This document shows, one piece after another, positions 23,844 through 32,954 of a stretch of DNA of 60,974 nt. This stretch comes from Methanobacterium sp964452085 (lineage in GTDB: Archaea; Methanobacteriota; Methanobacteria; Methanobacteriales; Methanobacteriaceae), in assembly GCA_964452085.1 (NCBI GenBank), contig CAYVKL010000012.1:1-60974 (forward strand). The letters run 5' to 3'. The position numbers were made by a program, and so were the translations under genes. Position 1 is the stretch's first letter; each line of letters begins with the position of its first letter. The notes beneath the pieces were generated by a model, which did no database searches, was not told the DNA's origin, and saw nothing but the letters and a program-made list of their open reading frames with translations.

Positions 23844-25519
23844 TAAACAAGATAACCTATTCTTCTTTTCTCAACTGTTTTATCCATCGATTCTTCCTGA
23901 CAAAATTCCTCGATTTCCAATAGGGTAGGAGTAATACCTGTCAAGACCTGTTTCATGACAATCTTCTTACAGATATTGTCAATCTGACCACCAGAGAAAT
24001 CAAATCTATCAGCCAAATACATAGCCTGTTTCTCAGTCAGTATTGGTACTCGATTCGTCCAAATCTTCGAAAGCACAGTTGGATCAGGTTTCTGGAATAA
24101 TATCTTATGTAAAAACCTACGGTCAAAAGACCTGTCAAAATTGGTATTGTTCGCGGTACAAAACATTATTCCTTCGAAATTCTCAAATTCCTGAAGTAGG
24201 ATTGTAACCACCGTGGATTCTATATTACTGATTTCCGAATTTCCATCCTGTCTTTTCTTTAAAATACCATCAACTTCATTAAATAATAGGATGGGGGTGA
24301 TTTCAGAATTCAACTTAAGTTTTTCGTATGAAGTGAAAAGTTTTTTAATGATTTTCTCAGTATCTCCATACCATTTACTTTTCGTTTCACTTATTTCCAC
24401 TCGTTTAATATCTCGTCCTGTCATTCGTGAAATCTGGTTAACAGTTTCAGTTTTACCAGTTCCCGGACTGCCATGAAAAAGTACGGTAAAACCGGGTTTC
24501 ATACCTAAGTCCTTCATGCGATTTACAACTGAATTGTAGTTGTCTGGTTTTAACAAATCAGTTAAAAACTCCAAACTTTTCTGTTCCTTTTCGTTAAAGA
24601 ATAGTTGTTTCTCAATAATACTTGTTGATAGAATGATGTCAGAGTGTTTTGTGACCTCTTGTTCAATAAAAAGGTGTTGATCCTCTCCGAACAGTTCACG
24701 ACCCTTTGATGCCAAAACGATATTCTTGTCACTACGGAATGAAGATTCCGATTCCAAATCCACCAAATTCAGACTTTGAAGTTTGGTTCGACCCCCAATC
24801 CATTCTTTTCGAATCTGAAGTTGTCGTTGTGTTTCCGAAATAATCGTTTTCAACAACCCTACCAATTCAACAGATGTATTCCCTGCTGTAAATTGTTGAC
24901 AAACAACTAATAAGATTATTTGTTCCAGTGTCGGAAGTTTATAGTTCAGGATTTGTCTAATAAATGGGATGTTTTTGTTTTCATTCAATAATCCAACGAT
25001 TTCGGAACACAATTCATCGTAATCAATGAAACCATCATCCTTTTCGTTGAAATGTGTGAATACCATGTCAAGAATGTCATAGATGTTTAGGTCGGATTTA
25101 CACCGTTTTGGAAGTGGTTCTCCATTCACCACAGAATAAATAATGTTGTTTGGAACAAACAAGTTCAAGTAATTCAAACTTTCAGTATTTCTTCGTCTTC
25201 GGGATGGTTTTTGTCGTCTTAGAAGTTTCCGTTTTACCAGTTCATCAAAGTCTTTCTGATACAGGAACACTTTTAAAATCGAGGTGTTAAGAAAAGAACT
25301 AACGTCATCGAGATCAATCGAAGAGTTCTTTTGTAATGACATGGATAACAATATACTCCATAAAATAGATTGTCTTTCCGATTGGATTCCCAGATACTTA
25401 CAAACGACCTGAGATTCTTGTGAAACTGATTTCTGGAACTGGTCAGAAAATTTCGACTTCAATCCCTTTTGAGAGATGAGGTCGATACACTTGATAACCT
25501 CGTTGATTTCTTGATCCAT
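23843..25519 (-). CDS. AAA+ ATPase, 558 aa
   Basis: A helical N-terminal region of about 340 residues precedes an AAA+ core. Walker A is LFHGSPGTGKTETVNQIS near residue 350; the pore-loop region is KSKWYGDTEKIIKKLF; Walker B is ILLFNEVDGIL, with Asn replacing the usual first Asp as often seen in Bacteroidota homologues. The sensor-1 Asn is in FCTANNTNFD, the Arg finger in DRRF, and the C-terminal lid contains DFSGGQIDNICKKIV. It likely remodels protein or nucleic-acid complexes in the cytoplasm. Similar ATPases occur singly on mobile elements. Its partner is not evident from context. Confidence 0.8.
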   Translation of the reverse strand: MDQEINEVIKCIDLISQKGLKSKFSDQFQKSVSQESQVVCKYLGIQSERQSILWSILLSMSLQKNSSIDLDDVSSFLNTSILKVFLYQKDFDELVKRKLLRRQKPSRRRRNTESLNYLNLFVPNNIIYSVVNGEPLPKRCKSDLNIYDILDMVFTHFNEKDDGFIDYDELCSEIVGLLNENKNIPFIRQILNYKLPTLEQIILLVVCQQFTAGNTSVELVGLLKTIISETQRQLQIRKEWIGGRTKLQSLNLVDLESESSFRSDKNIVLASKGRELFGEDQHLFIEQEVTKHSDIILSTSIIEKQLFFNEKEQKSLEFLTDLLKPDNYNSVVNRMKDLGMKPGFTVLFHGSPGTGKTETVNQISRMTGRDIKRVEISETKSKWYGDTEKIIKKLFTSYEKLKLNSEITPILLFNEVDGILKKRQDGNSEISNIESTVVTILLQEFENFEGIMFCTANNTNFDRSFDRRFLHKILFQKPDPTVLSKIWTNRVPILTEKQAMYLADRFDFSGGQIDNICKKIVMKQVLTGITPTLLEIEEFCQEESMDKTVEKRRIGYLV

Positions 25520-25623
25520 TCAAATAATTTGAAATATTATGATGTTTAAATAATTGTAAATGTGTTATATAAACCAATAACCATCGTCCCAATCATCATC
25601 TTTTTACTCAATGAATTTCCACC

Positions 25624-25923
25624 TCATTGACGAACTGAAGTGAGTAGTTTCTTCATGAAATGTAGGAAGGTGTTCGTTTTTGTGTTGATGATGTCAATGG
25701 TCTTAGTCTTAATTGTTTTCATCTGGTTCGATTCTTTGTTTTCCGAAGTGGTGTTCGATTGAGATTCCTTTTCGGAAGATTCAGATTGAACCGAAGTGAT
25801 TTTTCCCAAAATGGAATTCACCAGACTGGTATTTGGGGTTTCTAAAACCAGAGTTTTTTGACAAAAGGTTCGAATCATTTGGAGTTCGTCAGTGGTCAGG
25901 TCGATAACTTTTTCTTTTTCCAT
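25624..25923 (-). CDS. Small acidic/serine-rich protein, 99 aa
   Basis: I start at the ATG at 25923 (MEKEKVIDLTTDELQMIRTF); the upstream in-frame extension to 25965 looks non-coding. A helical N terminus is followed by a low-complexity Ser/Glu/Asn linker and a basic amphipathic C-terminal helix (NTFLHFMKKLLTSVRQ). Such a layout suits an adaptor. It follows the ParB-like gene at 26055 with a 130-base gap. Confidence 0.5.
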   Translation of the reverse strand: MEKEKVIDLTTDELQMIRTFCQKTLVLETPNTSLVNSILGKITSVQSESSEKESQSNTTSENKESNQMKTIKTKTIDIINTKTNTFLHFMKKLLTSVRQ

Positions 25924-26054
25924 ACGAATAAACTTTGGGTTTGAATAAATTGAAAAAAATTTCAATTCTTCACAAAGGTATGGTCACATTACTAATAAAA
26001 AAAATCAAACCGCTGAAGATGAGGAATATAAACCAACAATCATTCAATTCATAG

Positions 26055-27143
26055 TTACCAAATTTTCCATCCATCATCAACGAATATTTCAACCTTTGAC
26101 AAATCTGGATACCCCTGTTTAATTAATCTTTCGATGAAAATTGGTTTCTCTGAAGTTTCCTCATGACGTTTGAAAACATTAGTTGGACTACCCTTCATGG
26201 AAATCAATAACAATTCACAATTCAATGTAATGTCACTTTCAATATCTTTATTCCACAATAAACAGGTATTGTATCTGAATCCCCAATGTTTACTAATCTC
26301 TAATCCCCAATCGACCTTATGGGGTCTTACCCACATGAACAGGATACAATCATCTTCACAAATTGAAGAAATATCAGTGTTGAGAAGATCATCAGTATGT
26401 CGATTCGTAAAATCAAAGATGATAATACCGTATTTTCCCGGTGGTAACGAGGTCTTGGATTTCCTTTTTTCTCGTTCTACCTCTTCCAATTCACGAATAA
26501 CAGGTAATATCAGTTCCGTATTTCCACTAACGGTTTCTCTGAGTTTCTCAATGAAAGCTGGAGGTTTCTCCATCAGTTTGACCGAACCATCTACTGACTG
26601 GTTCATGGTTTCCTGAAATATCCATTCCCAATCTGGATGTTCTTTAACGAACTCCATGACCTTTTTCCCTCGTTTATAAGAGGATTCACTCATACCAACC
26701 TTTTTGGAAACAATCTGAGTGGTTCGACCTGTTTCACCCAGATAAGTCCAATTGACCTCATCTGAGGTTTGACCAAGGTTCTGTTTACCAATTTCAGTTT
26801 GTCGTTTGTAGGATTTCTGTCGTTCAATCTCGTAGTAAACCTCAGATTCTTTCATGAGTTGAGTGTTCGTCTTAACACGATACTGGTTCTCTATCATTAA
26901 AAGTTCCAAAAGTTTGGTGGGGTCAGTTTCCTCAATCAGTTCATATTCAACTTCAGTAATACCAAGGGTTCGACAAACTTCTACTCGTCTGTGTCCACTG
27001 ATTATCACGAAATTCTTGGCAATAAGTATGGGTTTAATCCATCCTGATTGTTTAATCTTATCGGTTAGGTCGGTATTATCCTCATGACCGTAGATGAATC
27101 TGTTTTTGGGATGGGGGTTCAGTTTACTGATTTCTATTTTCAT
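26055..27143 (-). CDS. ParB-like domain fused to a degenerate MT-A70 methyltransferase domain, 362 aa
   Basis: Residues 1-75 are a ParB N-terminal (sulfiredoxin-like) domain: KIEISKLNPHPKNRFIYG...ILIAKNFVIISGHRRVEVCR, with GHRR at 50-53 as the nucleotide-binding motif. Residues 90-215 are helical with a helix-turn-helix-like section (IVSKKVGMSESSYKRGKKVM). Residues 236-362 follow the MT-A70 pattern (ILFMWVRPHKVDWGLEISKH, then WGFRYNTCLLWNKD, CELLLISMKGSPTNVFK and a final VEIFVDDGWKIW). The catalytic DPPW is replaced by DFTN at 244-247, so methyl transfer is unlikely. It overlaps the ribbon-helix-helix gene by 20 bases. It may act as a DNA-binding switch or partition-like protein. Confidence 0.75.
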   Translation of the reverse strand: MKIEISKLNPHPKNRFIYGHEDNTDLTDKIKQSGWIKPILIAKNFVIISGHRRVEVCRTLGITEVEYELIEETDPTKLLELLMIENQYRVKTNTQLMKESEVYYEIERQKSYKRQTEIGKQNLGQTSDEVNWTYLGETGRTTQIVSKKVGMSESSYKRGKKVMEFVKEHPDWEWIFQETMNQSVDGSVKLMEKPPAFIEKLRETVSGNTELILPVIRELEEVEREKRKSKTSLPPGKYGIIIFDFTNRHTDDLLNTDISSICEDDCILFMWVRPHKVDWGLEISKHWGFRYNTCLLWNKDIESDITLNCELLLISMKGSPTNVFKRHEETSEKPIFIERLIKQGYPDLSKVEIFVDDGWKIW

Positions 27144-27339
27144 TCATCTGGTCATTGTTTTTTACCGTTTCTGGTTGTCTTGAGGATTCTACTTGTTCAA
27201 AGAATCTTCGGAGACTTCTTCGAACCACTCCTGTAATTTTCATATCGTTTTCCTTAGAAAAATGAACAAGTTTGGTTGATAGGTCATCGTCCAGACGGAT
27301 TAGGTAATCGTGATATAACTTAAAATCATTTGATATCAT
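27124..27339 (-). CDS. Ribbon-helix-helix protein, 71 aa
   Basis: LYHDYLIRLDDDLSTKLVHF forms the beta strand and first helix of an Arc/MetJ fold; SKENDMKITGVVRRSLRRFF gives the turn and second helix. A polar tail follows. Such proteins repress their own operon or act as centromere-binding or antitoxin proteins. It is the first gene of the unit with the ParB-like fusion (20-base overlap) and lies opposite the Myb-like gene at 27545 across a 205-base divergent promoter region. Confidence 0.7.
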   Translation of the reverse strand: MISNDFKLYHDYLIRLDDDLSTKLVHFSKENDMKITGVVRRSLRRFFEQVESSRQPETVKNNDQMNENRNQ

Positions 27340-27544
27340 GGGTATTGTGATTGTTTTTTAACCCGGTATATAGGGTTTGATAGAATTATATATAATTTCT
27401 CTGAGGGTCAAACACCATAATAGGATAAAGTACAAGCATTATTTTTAAAATATTTATAAAAAGATTGATAAATATTTTTTTATTAAATATATTATTCGGA
27501 ACTTTGTGTTTTCAAATAACAAAATATCATTAATAGAGAAAGTT

Positions 27545-27913
27545 ATGGCAACAATAGAAAACATGGAAATTCCTTTTACTCCTGAGTTGAAAGAAATTAT
27601 TTTAAATGATAAGATTGAAAAGTTGAAACAATCCTATCTGTTAAAGCATAAAGAATTAGAACAACAAGAAAAAGATGAGATTGAGAAAATTAAAACATCT
27701 CTTGATAAACTTCTAACCATCTCTGTCTCCACAAACCCTACTCATCCGACAACTTCAAAGAAAAAGGAAAGAAAAGGTTGGACGGAATCTGAATTGACGG
27801 AATTAAAGAAACTTGTCGATGCTGGGATGAAAACTCAGGGAATTGCCGATAAGTTAAATAAACCTTACCAATCAGTTTATTATAAGATAAAGGAATTAAA
27901 GGAACAGGTTTAA
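27545..27913 (+). CDS. Coiled-coil protein with C-terminal helix-turn-helix, 122 aa
   Basis: The frame opens with a GTG at 27506, but I prefer the ATG at 27545 (MATIENMEIPFTPELKEI). A charged coiled coil (residues 20-65, KLKQSYLLKHKELEQQEKDE) is followed by a Pro/Thr/Lys linker and a Myb/SANT-like helix-turn-helix (GWTESELTELKKLVDAGMKT, then QGIADKLNKPYQSVYYKI). The order suggests a dimeric DNA-binding regulator. It is divergent from the ribbon-helix-helix/ParB-like operon. Confidence 0.65.
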   Translation: MATIENMEIPFTPELKEIILNDKIEKLKQSYLLKHKELEQQEKDEIEKIKTSLDKLLTISVSTNPTHPTTSKKKERKGWTESELTELKKLVDAGMKTQGIADKLNKPYQSVYYKIKELKEQV

Positions 27914-28319
27914 GAGAGGTTAATTTATTACATATATAATCTTTTTTATTTTTCCTACGACTATTCCCTTATAGGTTATATCATAATTCTTGGTCAATCA
28001 ACTTGGTTGAAAAGTTACCATCCGAAGGAATCAAGTATTCGTGATTTATAAACCCCTTGAATTCATTTCCAATTTAGCATTTGATTGTCTTTTGTCTCTT
28101 TATATAGGGGATAGGATTTATATAATTCTACAGAGGGTAAAAATCAATGAAATTCTAACCACTGAAATTACTCACCGGAATCGGTGGATGTTCCACGTAA
28201 ATCATTTTTTAACCACGTGAAAATCCACCAAACCAAGACATATCAATGGTTTCCTCATTTTTATACAACATATATGGTACTATATCATTTATACATACAT
28301 TTTCTGCTTTTTTTTTTAA
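27914..28319. other. Convergent intergenic region with hairpin and palindrome
   Basis: Lies between two converging genes. It holds TTGAAAAGTTACC (about 28012-28024, also found near 658-670) and a boundary palindrome at 28172. The larger imperfect inverted repeat GGTGGAT (28183-28189)/ATCCACC (28223-28229), with inner ACGT arms, could terminate both transcripts. A poly-T/A-rich tract runs up to the 28320 stop codon. Confidence 0.5.
28172..28191 (+). repeat. Module-boundary palindrome, copy 5
   Basis: TCACCGGAATCGGTGGATGT, with two mismatches to the 14-bp palindrome CACCGAATTCGGTG. It lies between the partition-like module and the polymerase-like gene. Confidence 0.65.
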
Positions 28320-29471
28320 TTATTTATTGATTATCTCTTCCAGCGCTGCATCCCAAATCTTTTTTACCCTGTCGTGACATTTTTCTGGATAATGGATTGA
28401 ATCATGAACTGTGAACAACTTTATACCATTAATCTCATTGATAATTGATTGATAGATTTTACTATATATAAGTTCACTTTCCATTCTTTGAAGAGTTTTC
28501 CATAATGGTTGTCCATAATTTACATGATAGTTTTCTATAAATTCATATACTGTTGGAAATTCATTACAAAATAGTTCTTTATAAAGATGGTCATATCTGT
28601 GTTCATCGAATAAACATTTAAAGACCATTGGTTTTACTGATTTTCTATCGGTAAACATCTCTGGATATCGTTGGATAAAGTGGTCATATAAATCACCTGT
28701 CTCGACTAACCTTATAAACTTTTGAATCTCTGGATTACCGTTAACCAACCATTCACTTTTAAATATCTGTGAAAGAAAGAATGGTTGTGAGGTTTTTATA
28801 TCCAATGACAGGATGGGTTCACCATCAATCAGTAATTGTTTGTCTCTTATACTTTTCATCAAACTGGTCAGATTTGAATGGAATCTACCAAAATCATCAA
28901 ACTTCCAGAAGATATCACCATCCCTGAGCTTGGTTATCATTATAAGGTTCTTTAAATATTTTCTTCTGTTATCCTTGATGGTTTTCTCAATGGTTTGGAT
29001 AGCCTCAATGTAATTACTGATGGATACCGATTCAAGGTCTGAGACCAGTTTCTGACGGATTTGGACGGGGATAGGACTATTAACTTCTTTGATTGATTTT
29101 CTACGGTTCTCAATGTGAGCACGATAGTTTTTATTGAAGACATAATCGGTAGATTGGTAAATCTGGACTTCATCATCTAAGGGAATCAATAGTTTATATC
29201 GATTAGATGTACAATTCTCAGTTGAATAATTCCCAGTATGTTCGATGATATCTTTCTCCATGAGGTATTCGAGTAACAGATGATATTTCATACCATAGAT
29301 TTTCTGTAACATTCTGGAATGGAGAGAAACATCCATTATATCGAAAGTCCACTTATAGATGAAGTGGTTTACCAAGTGGAATAAATGGACTGTCTTTATA
29401 TATTCGTTCTTGTATCTGATTTTTTTAACAACCATAAGGTGTTCGAGGGGTTTGGGAACTAATAAGGTCAT
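28320..29471 (-). CDS. Family-A-polymerase-like replication protein, 383 aa
   Basis: After a helical, possibly winged-helix N terminus, residues 188-209 read FWKFDDFGRFHSNLTSLMKS. Then comes a motif A equivalent, EPILSLDIKTSQPFFLSQIF (D224). RKSVKPMVFKCLFDEHR (from R276) parallels motif B (R-x3-K-x3-F...), and a motif C equivalent LFTVHDSIHY has its Asp at 357. This order of a D-x4-Q block, R/K helix and HDS is that of PolA- and T7-RNA-polymerase-type palms in a much shorter protein. I recall similar uncharacterised proteins on plasmids and phages. It may be a primer-synthesising or replicative enzyme for an episomal stage. The start could also be M13. Confidence 0.6.
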   Translation of the reverse strand: MTLLVPKPLEHLMVVKKIRYKNEYIKTVHLFHLVNHFIYKWTFDIMDVSLHSRMLQKIYGMKYHLLLEYLMEKDIIEHTGNYSTENCTSNRYKLLIPLDDEVQIYQSTDYVFNKNYRAHIENRRKSIKEVNSPIPVQIRQKLVSDLESVSISNYIEAIQTIEKTIKDNRRKYLKNLIMITKLRDGDIFWKFDDFGRFHSNLTSLMKSIRDKQLLIDGEPILSLDIKTSQPFFLSQIFKSEWLVNGNPEIQKFIRLVETGDLYDHFIQRYPEMFTDRKSVKPMVFKCLFDEHRYDHLYKELFCNEFPTVYEFIENYHVNYGQPLWKTLQRMESELIYSKIYQSIINEINGIKLFTVHDSIHYPEKCHDRVKKIWDAALEEIINK

Positions 29472-29770
29472 TCATATTGGGATTCCTTTTTCAATCCGTT
29501 ATTTGGGATTCTCCTGTACTTCGGATTCGTTGATAGAAGTTTATAGAGTTTTATATTGAAAAGTTGGGGGAGAGTTTAAAAATTATGATTTGCGATGGTC
29601 TTTTATTAACCTTTGTGGGTGATGCACAATTGCTGAATAGAATTAAATCGAAATCACTCATAAAAGATATAAGGATCAATATATTTTTATGCACCTGACA
29701 ACTTTTTTTTTAATTTAGCTACTTAAAAAGCACATAAGGAACATTTTAATTTACTTTAACCCATCTTATT

Positions 29771-30379
29771 ATGATTTTCGATTCAACAATAGACCCCAAA
29801 GTAGTGGCAGCAATTGTAACCTCTATTTGTTCAATCATAATTGCTACATATACCAATTATAGACAACGAAAAAGTGATAAACATTTTATTAAGAAAAGTC
29901 TTGAAAACAGTAGGACATTAGAATATCTCAAGGCTGAACTTTCGAGAAAGAATGAATTTCAAACGACTGAATTAAAAAATAAGGCAGACGCCCTACATAA
30001 ATCATCAAATGCAATTCAGCTACTCAAAGATGATTTACGGAAAATAAAAATGTCAGTTGAAGATAGTGTCGATTTAGAACCAATTCTGGACGAAGTGAAA
30101 AAATCTACTGAAAATCTTACACGAATATATGCGGAATCACATTTGTACCTTAATCAGATTGATAGCGATCTCATGTACCAAATTCATAGGGCAAAGAATA
30201 TTGCAATAAGCATTCAATCGGAATTTCAAAAAGAAATTTCTTTAAAGGATAAGAATCATAAAATATCTCCGTCTTTTATTAAACATATTATAGATCGAAA
30301 AAATGAGCTTAATGAAATAGATATCAGACTTATTGATAAGAAAGTGGAGTTAAGCTTCTCGAATTCATACTTGAAATGA
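29771..30379 (+). CDS. Membrane-anchored coiled-coil protein, 202 aa
   Basis: A single N-terminal span (VVAAIVTSICSIIIATYTNY, residues 11-30) is followed by a basic stop-transfer stretch (RQRKSDKHFIKKS) and about 150 residues of predicted coiled coil (LEYLKAELSRKNEFQTTELK...LLKDDLRKIKM). No extracellular domain is present, so most of it faces the cytoplasm. It is the first gene of a three-gene operon, nine bases before the receiver-histidine kinase gene. It could be a membrane sensor or scaffold for the kinase. Family unrecognised. Confidence 0.7.
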   Translation: MIFDSTIDPKVVAAIVTSICSIIIATYTNYRQRKSDKHFIKKSLENSRTLEYLKAELSRKNEFQTTELKNKADALHKSSNAIQLLKDDLRKIKMSVEDSVDLEPILDEVKKSTENLTRIYAESHLYLNQIDSDLMYQIHRAKNIAISIQSEFQKEISLKDKNHKISPSFIKHIIDRKNELNEIDIRLIDKKVELSFSNSYLK

Positions 30380-30388
30380 TAGGTAACA

Positions 30389-31954
30389 ATGAATAATATT
30401 CTATGGGTTGATGACGAACCCGAGTACCTCCTAAACTACAAAGAGGAAATTGAACGTCAATTAGGCGTGTGTATTTCTTTTGCACAGGACATTCCCATGT
30501 CTATAAAAAAAATAGACACAAATATTTTTAGTCTGATTATATTGGATTTATTACTGCCACTATCAAATCCCAAAAATGACGAGCATATCAATTTATTACT
30601 AAAGAAATATCATAATTATACGGGCATTGTTTTAGTAGAAATACTTAAACAGAATAAACGACATTATTTTAAAAAAGAAGTAAAAACAGATATCCCAATT
30701 ATTATTTGTTCCAGCTATGATCCAAAAATATTGGCTGATTCATATTCAGTTCTAAGAGATAATTGTATATTTTATTTCAATAAAGATGACTTAACTGACA
30801 TAAATCGCTTCATTGAATTAATTACTGAATTACTTGATAATAAGAGTATCCCAACTCCCGTTCCAAATTCCGAAAAGGAAGATAAAAATACTGAGGAGAT
30901 AAAACGCGATGAAGTATTGGAATTTTATCAAAAGGTCAGACATGATTTTTTGAATTATTATTCATCCATTAATGCCATATTTGATAACACTATTAATTAT
31001 TTTAGACTAAATCCTAATTGCTATCCAGCTTCATTTTATGCAAATCCTAATAAATTTGAAGATGTACTTAGGACAGAGATTACCAGAATAGTGACCAATT
31101 CAACTAAATTTACTGAGTCGTTCAAAATAGCTAATCTGGATGTTGGAACTAATGAACAAATTATAGGTATCGAGAGAATATTATCACGATTTGAATCCTA
31201 TATCAAATATTCTGATTCATTCCAATTCTATCAATTAAGGGCATTTCTAATAGAATTAGTTCAATACATTGAAAACCTTGTTGGTGCATTTAACAATAGT
31301 ATAAAAAAGCAAATAGTAAATGACATTAAGATGCTTTTAGCACATATCGTTTTGTTTAATTTAAATGAAGGCAAATCATTAATATCAGAATATTTAATTA
31401 ACTCAATATCGGATCAATATGCATTGACGGATAACCCTAAAAGGTTTCAAATAAAGAACATTAATATTATTGAACTGTTGTCTATTACTTTAAGGGAATG
31501 TAAAGTTGTCGCAGATTATCATAAGATTATTATGGAATTTCAATTTAACGAGCACAAGGTTATTAAAATATCAGGTAATTCATTTGCAATTTCTAAGGCA
31601 ATTAAAAACTTACTTTTGAATGCAATTAAATATTCTGAACGGATTACCAAAATAGAAATGGATCCTTGGATAAGAATTCGGGTGAATTCAACAGATGAAT
31701 TTTGTTTTATTTATATTGAAAACTGGGGCATTCAAATTCCATTAGAAGAAATTCAGGCCAATCAACTTTTTGACAAGAATCATCGTGGTGATATTGCTAG
31801 GAAAAAACGAAGTGGATTGGGTTTTGGCTTATATGAGGCAAAAAAATTAATTTCCATTCATGGGGGCGATATTACTCTTGACTCAAAAAAGATGCCATCA
31901 GGAAAAGGACTGACAACATTTATTATTAAACTCCCACTTTCAGAAAATGCTTGA
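30389..31954 (+). CDS. Receiver domain-histidine kinase fusion, 521 aa
   Basis: Residues 1-150 form a receiver domain: ILWVDDEPEYL (acidic pocket D8/D9), SLIILDLLLPLS (phospho-acceptor D53), IIICSSYDP and FNKDD (conserved Lys). A helical section follows, with a dimerisation/phosphotransfer-like segment YQKVRHDFLNYYSSI (H185). The C-terminal HATPase has AIKNLLLNAIKYSER (N box), ENWGIQIPLEE (G1), a GLGFGLYEAKKLISIHGGDI block (G2) and FIIKLP. The receiver is at the N terminus, the reverse of most hybrid kinases, and the acceptor insert is unusually long (PLSNPKNDEHINLLLKKY). It overlaps the TrmB-like gene by eight bases, indicating coordinated synthesis. Confidence 0.8.
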   Translation: MNNILWVDDEPEYLLNYKEEIERQLGVCISFAQDIPMSIKKIDTNIFSLIILDLLLPLSNPKNDEHINLLLKKYHNYTGIVLVEILKQNKRHYFKKEVKTDIPIIICSSYDPKILADSYSVLRDNCIFYFNKDDLTDINRFIELITELLDNKSIPTPVPNSEKEDKNTEEIKRDEVLEFYQKVRHDFLNYYSSINAIFDNTINYFRLNPNCYPASFYANPNKFEDVLRTEITRIVTNSTKFTESFKIANLDVGTNEQIIGIERILSRFESYIKYSDSFQFYQLRAFLIELVQYIENLVGAFNNSIKKQIVNDIKMLLAHIVLFNLNEGKSLISEYLINSISDQYALTDNPKRFQIKNINIIELLSITLRECKVVADYHKIIMEFQFNEHKVIKISGNSFAISKAIKNLLLNAIKYSERITKIEMDPWIRIRVNSTDEFCFIYIENWGIQIPLEEIQANQLFDKNHRGDIARKKRSGLGFGLYEAKKLISIHGGDITLDSKKMPSGKGLTTFIIKLPLSENA

Positions 31955-32540
31955 ACTAATTCTTAATTGGATAAATTTCGAAGCCAGAAATAATGTTCAT
32001 CAATTTAAAATTTCTGAATTCAGAGATATCCAAATGGAGATCGGTTATGGAATGGGACAGTTTTTAATTCAAGAGGCTTTAATAAGAAAGGATTCTATGT
32101 TTGTTGGTTTTGACATTAAACCACACTGTTTTGAGCAGGTTGTTAAATATATTGGTACTCATCAACTTAGCAATGTGTTGGTTTTCAATTGTGATGCTGT
32201 AACATTTATTAAAAATCAAGTACCCGATAAGCTTATTGATATTTTACATATTTATTTCCCACAATATTCTGTTGAATATTGTTGTGAAAGAATTATTACA
32301 AAAGAGTCAATGCACGAGTACGATAGAATTTTAAATGTCAATGCTCAATTCAAATTGGTTACTGATATTCGAAGAACCTTTTCAACTGTGATTACGAATA
32401 TTCCGAAAAATAAATATTACTTGACCGAATGGGTGCCATTCTCTCATGTAAAGGATGATTATTTTGTTAATTCTGTTTGGGGTATGAAAGTTAATGCCTC
32501 TGATGGAATATTTTATTTGAATGGGAGAAAGAAGGCATAG
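31947..32540 (+). CDS. TrmB-like (tRNA m7G methyltransferase-related) protein, 197 aa
   Basis: The SAM-binding region matches TrmB: IQMEIGYGMGQFLIQEAL, SMFVGFDIKPHCFEQVVKYI, LSNVLVFNCDAVTFI and IDILHIYFPQYSVEYCCERI. In true TrmB the last block reads FPDPWPK...H-x-KRR. Here it is FPQYSV...CER, so the tRNA-binding and catalytic signature is missing and the substrate is likely different, or the protein only binds SAM or nucleotide. The gene overlaps the histidine kinase gene by eight bases and ends the operon. I cannot match this trio to a named system, so it is a strong candidate for a signalling-effector unit. Confidence 0.65.
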   Translation: MLELILNWINFEARNNVHQFKISEFRDIQMEIGYGMGQFLIQEALIRKDSMFVGFDIKPHCFEQVVKYIGTHQLSNVLVFNCDAVTFIKNQVPDKLIDILHIYFPQYSVEYCCERIITKESMHEYDRILNVNAQFKLVTDIRRTFSTVITNIPKNKYYLTEWVPFSHVKDDYFVNSVWGMKVNASDGIFYLNGRKKA

Positions 32541-32551
32541 TAAAATATTGA

Positions 32552-32803
32552 TTAGATGAGCTTTTCACATAATTCAGTATTTCTATATTTTTTGATTATT
32601 TCCATCAGGTGTTTGGTCATAGCAGGAAAACCATTACTGGAATTTTTGAAATTCAACAAGTAAACCCCTGTCCCTTTTTTTGTATAAGGATCGATATTCC
32701 ATGGTTTTTTCAAATTCCCTGTAATTATTTCTGGTTCTTTTCTGACTTTAACCAGTGATTCTATTTTGCATTGTTCTATCACTGTTTTACTGACCATGAG
32801 CAA
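32552..32803 (-). CDS. Hypothetical protein, 83 aa
   Basis: A small basic frame (MLMVSKTVIEQCKIESLVKV) containing GTGVYLLNFKNSSNGFP, vaguely like the first strand of a GIY-YIG fold, and ending in a helix (LMEIIKKYRNTELCEKLI). It may be a remnant of a longer gene. It converges on the TrmB-like gene with an 11-base gap. Low to moderate confidence. Confidence 0.4.
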   Translation of the reverse strand: MLMVSKTVIEQCKIESLVKVRKEPEIITGNLKKPWNIDPYTKKGTGVYLLNFKNSSNGFPAMTKHLMEIIKKYRNTELCEKLI

Positions 32804-32954
32804 GAATCAATCCGGTTGAAATACATCAATTCGGTTGGTACTTGGGGTTAGGAAAAACTGATCGTTCCTCAAAGCCACCGGAAATGATTTATTTGGATAC
32901 ATAATAATACTTCTACAAGAATTCCCTAAGTTTACATTGTCAATCCATTTCCCA

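Noticed and set aside
653..28026. Repeated TTGAAAAGTTACC near 658 and 28012 as a second dispersed repeat
   Set aside because: Only two copies were noticed, the flanks diverge, and no consistent position relative to genes is apparent.
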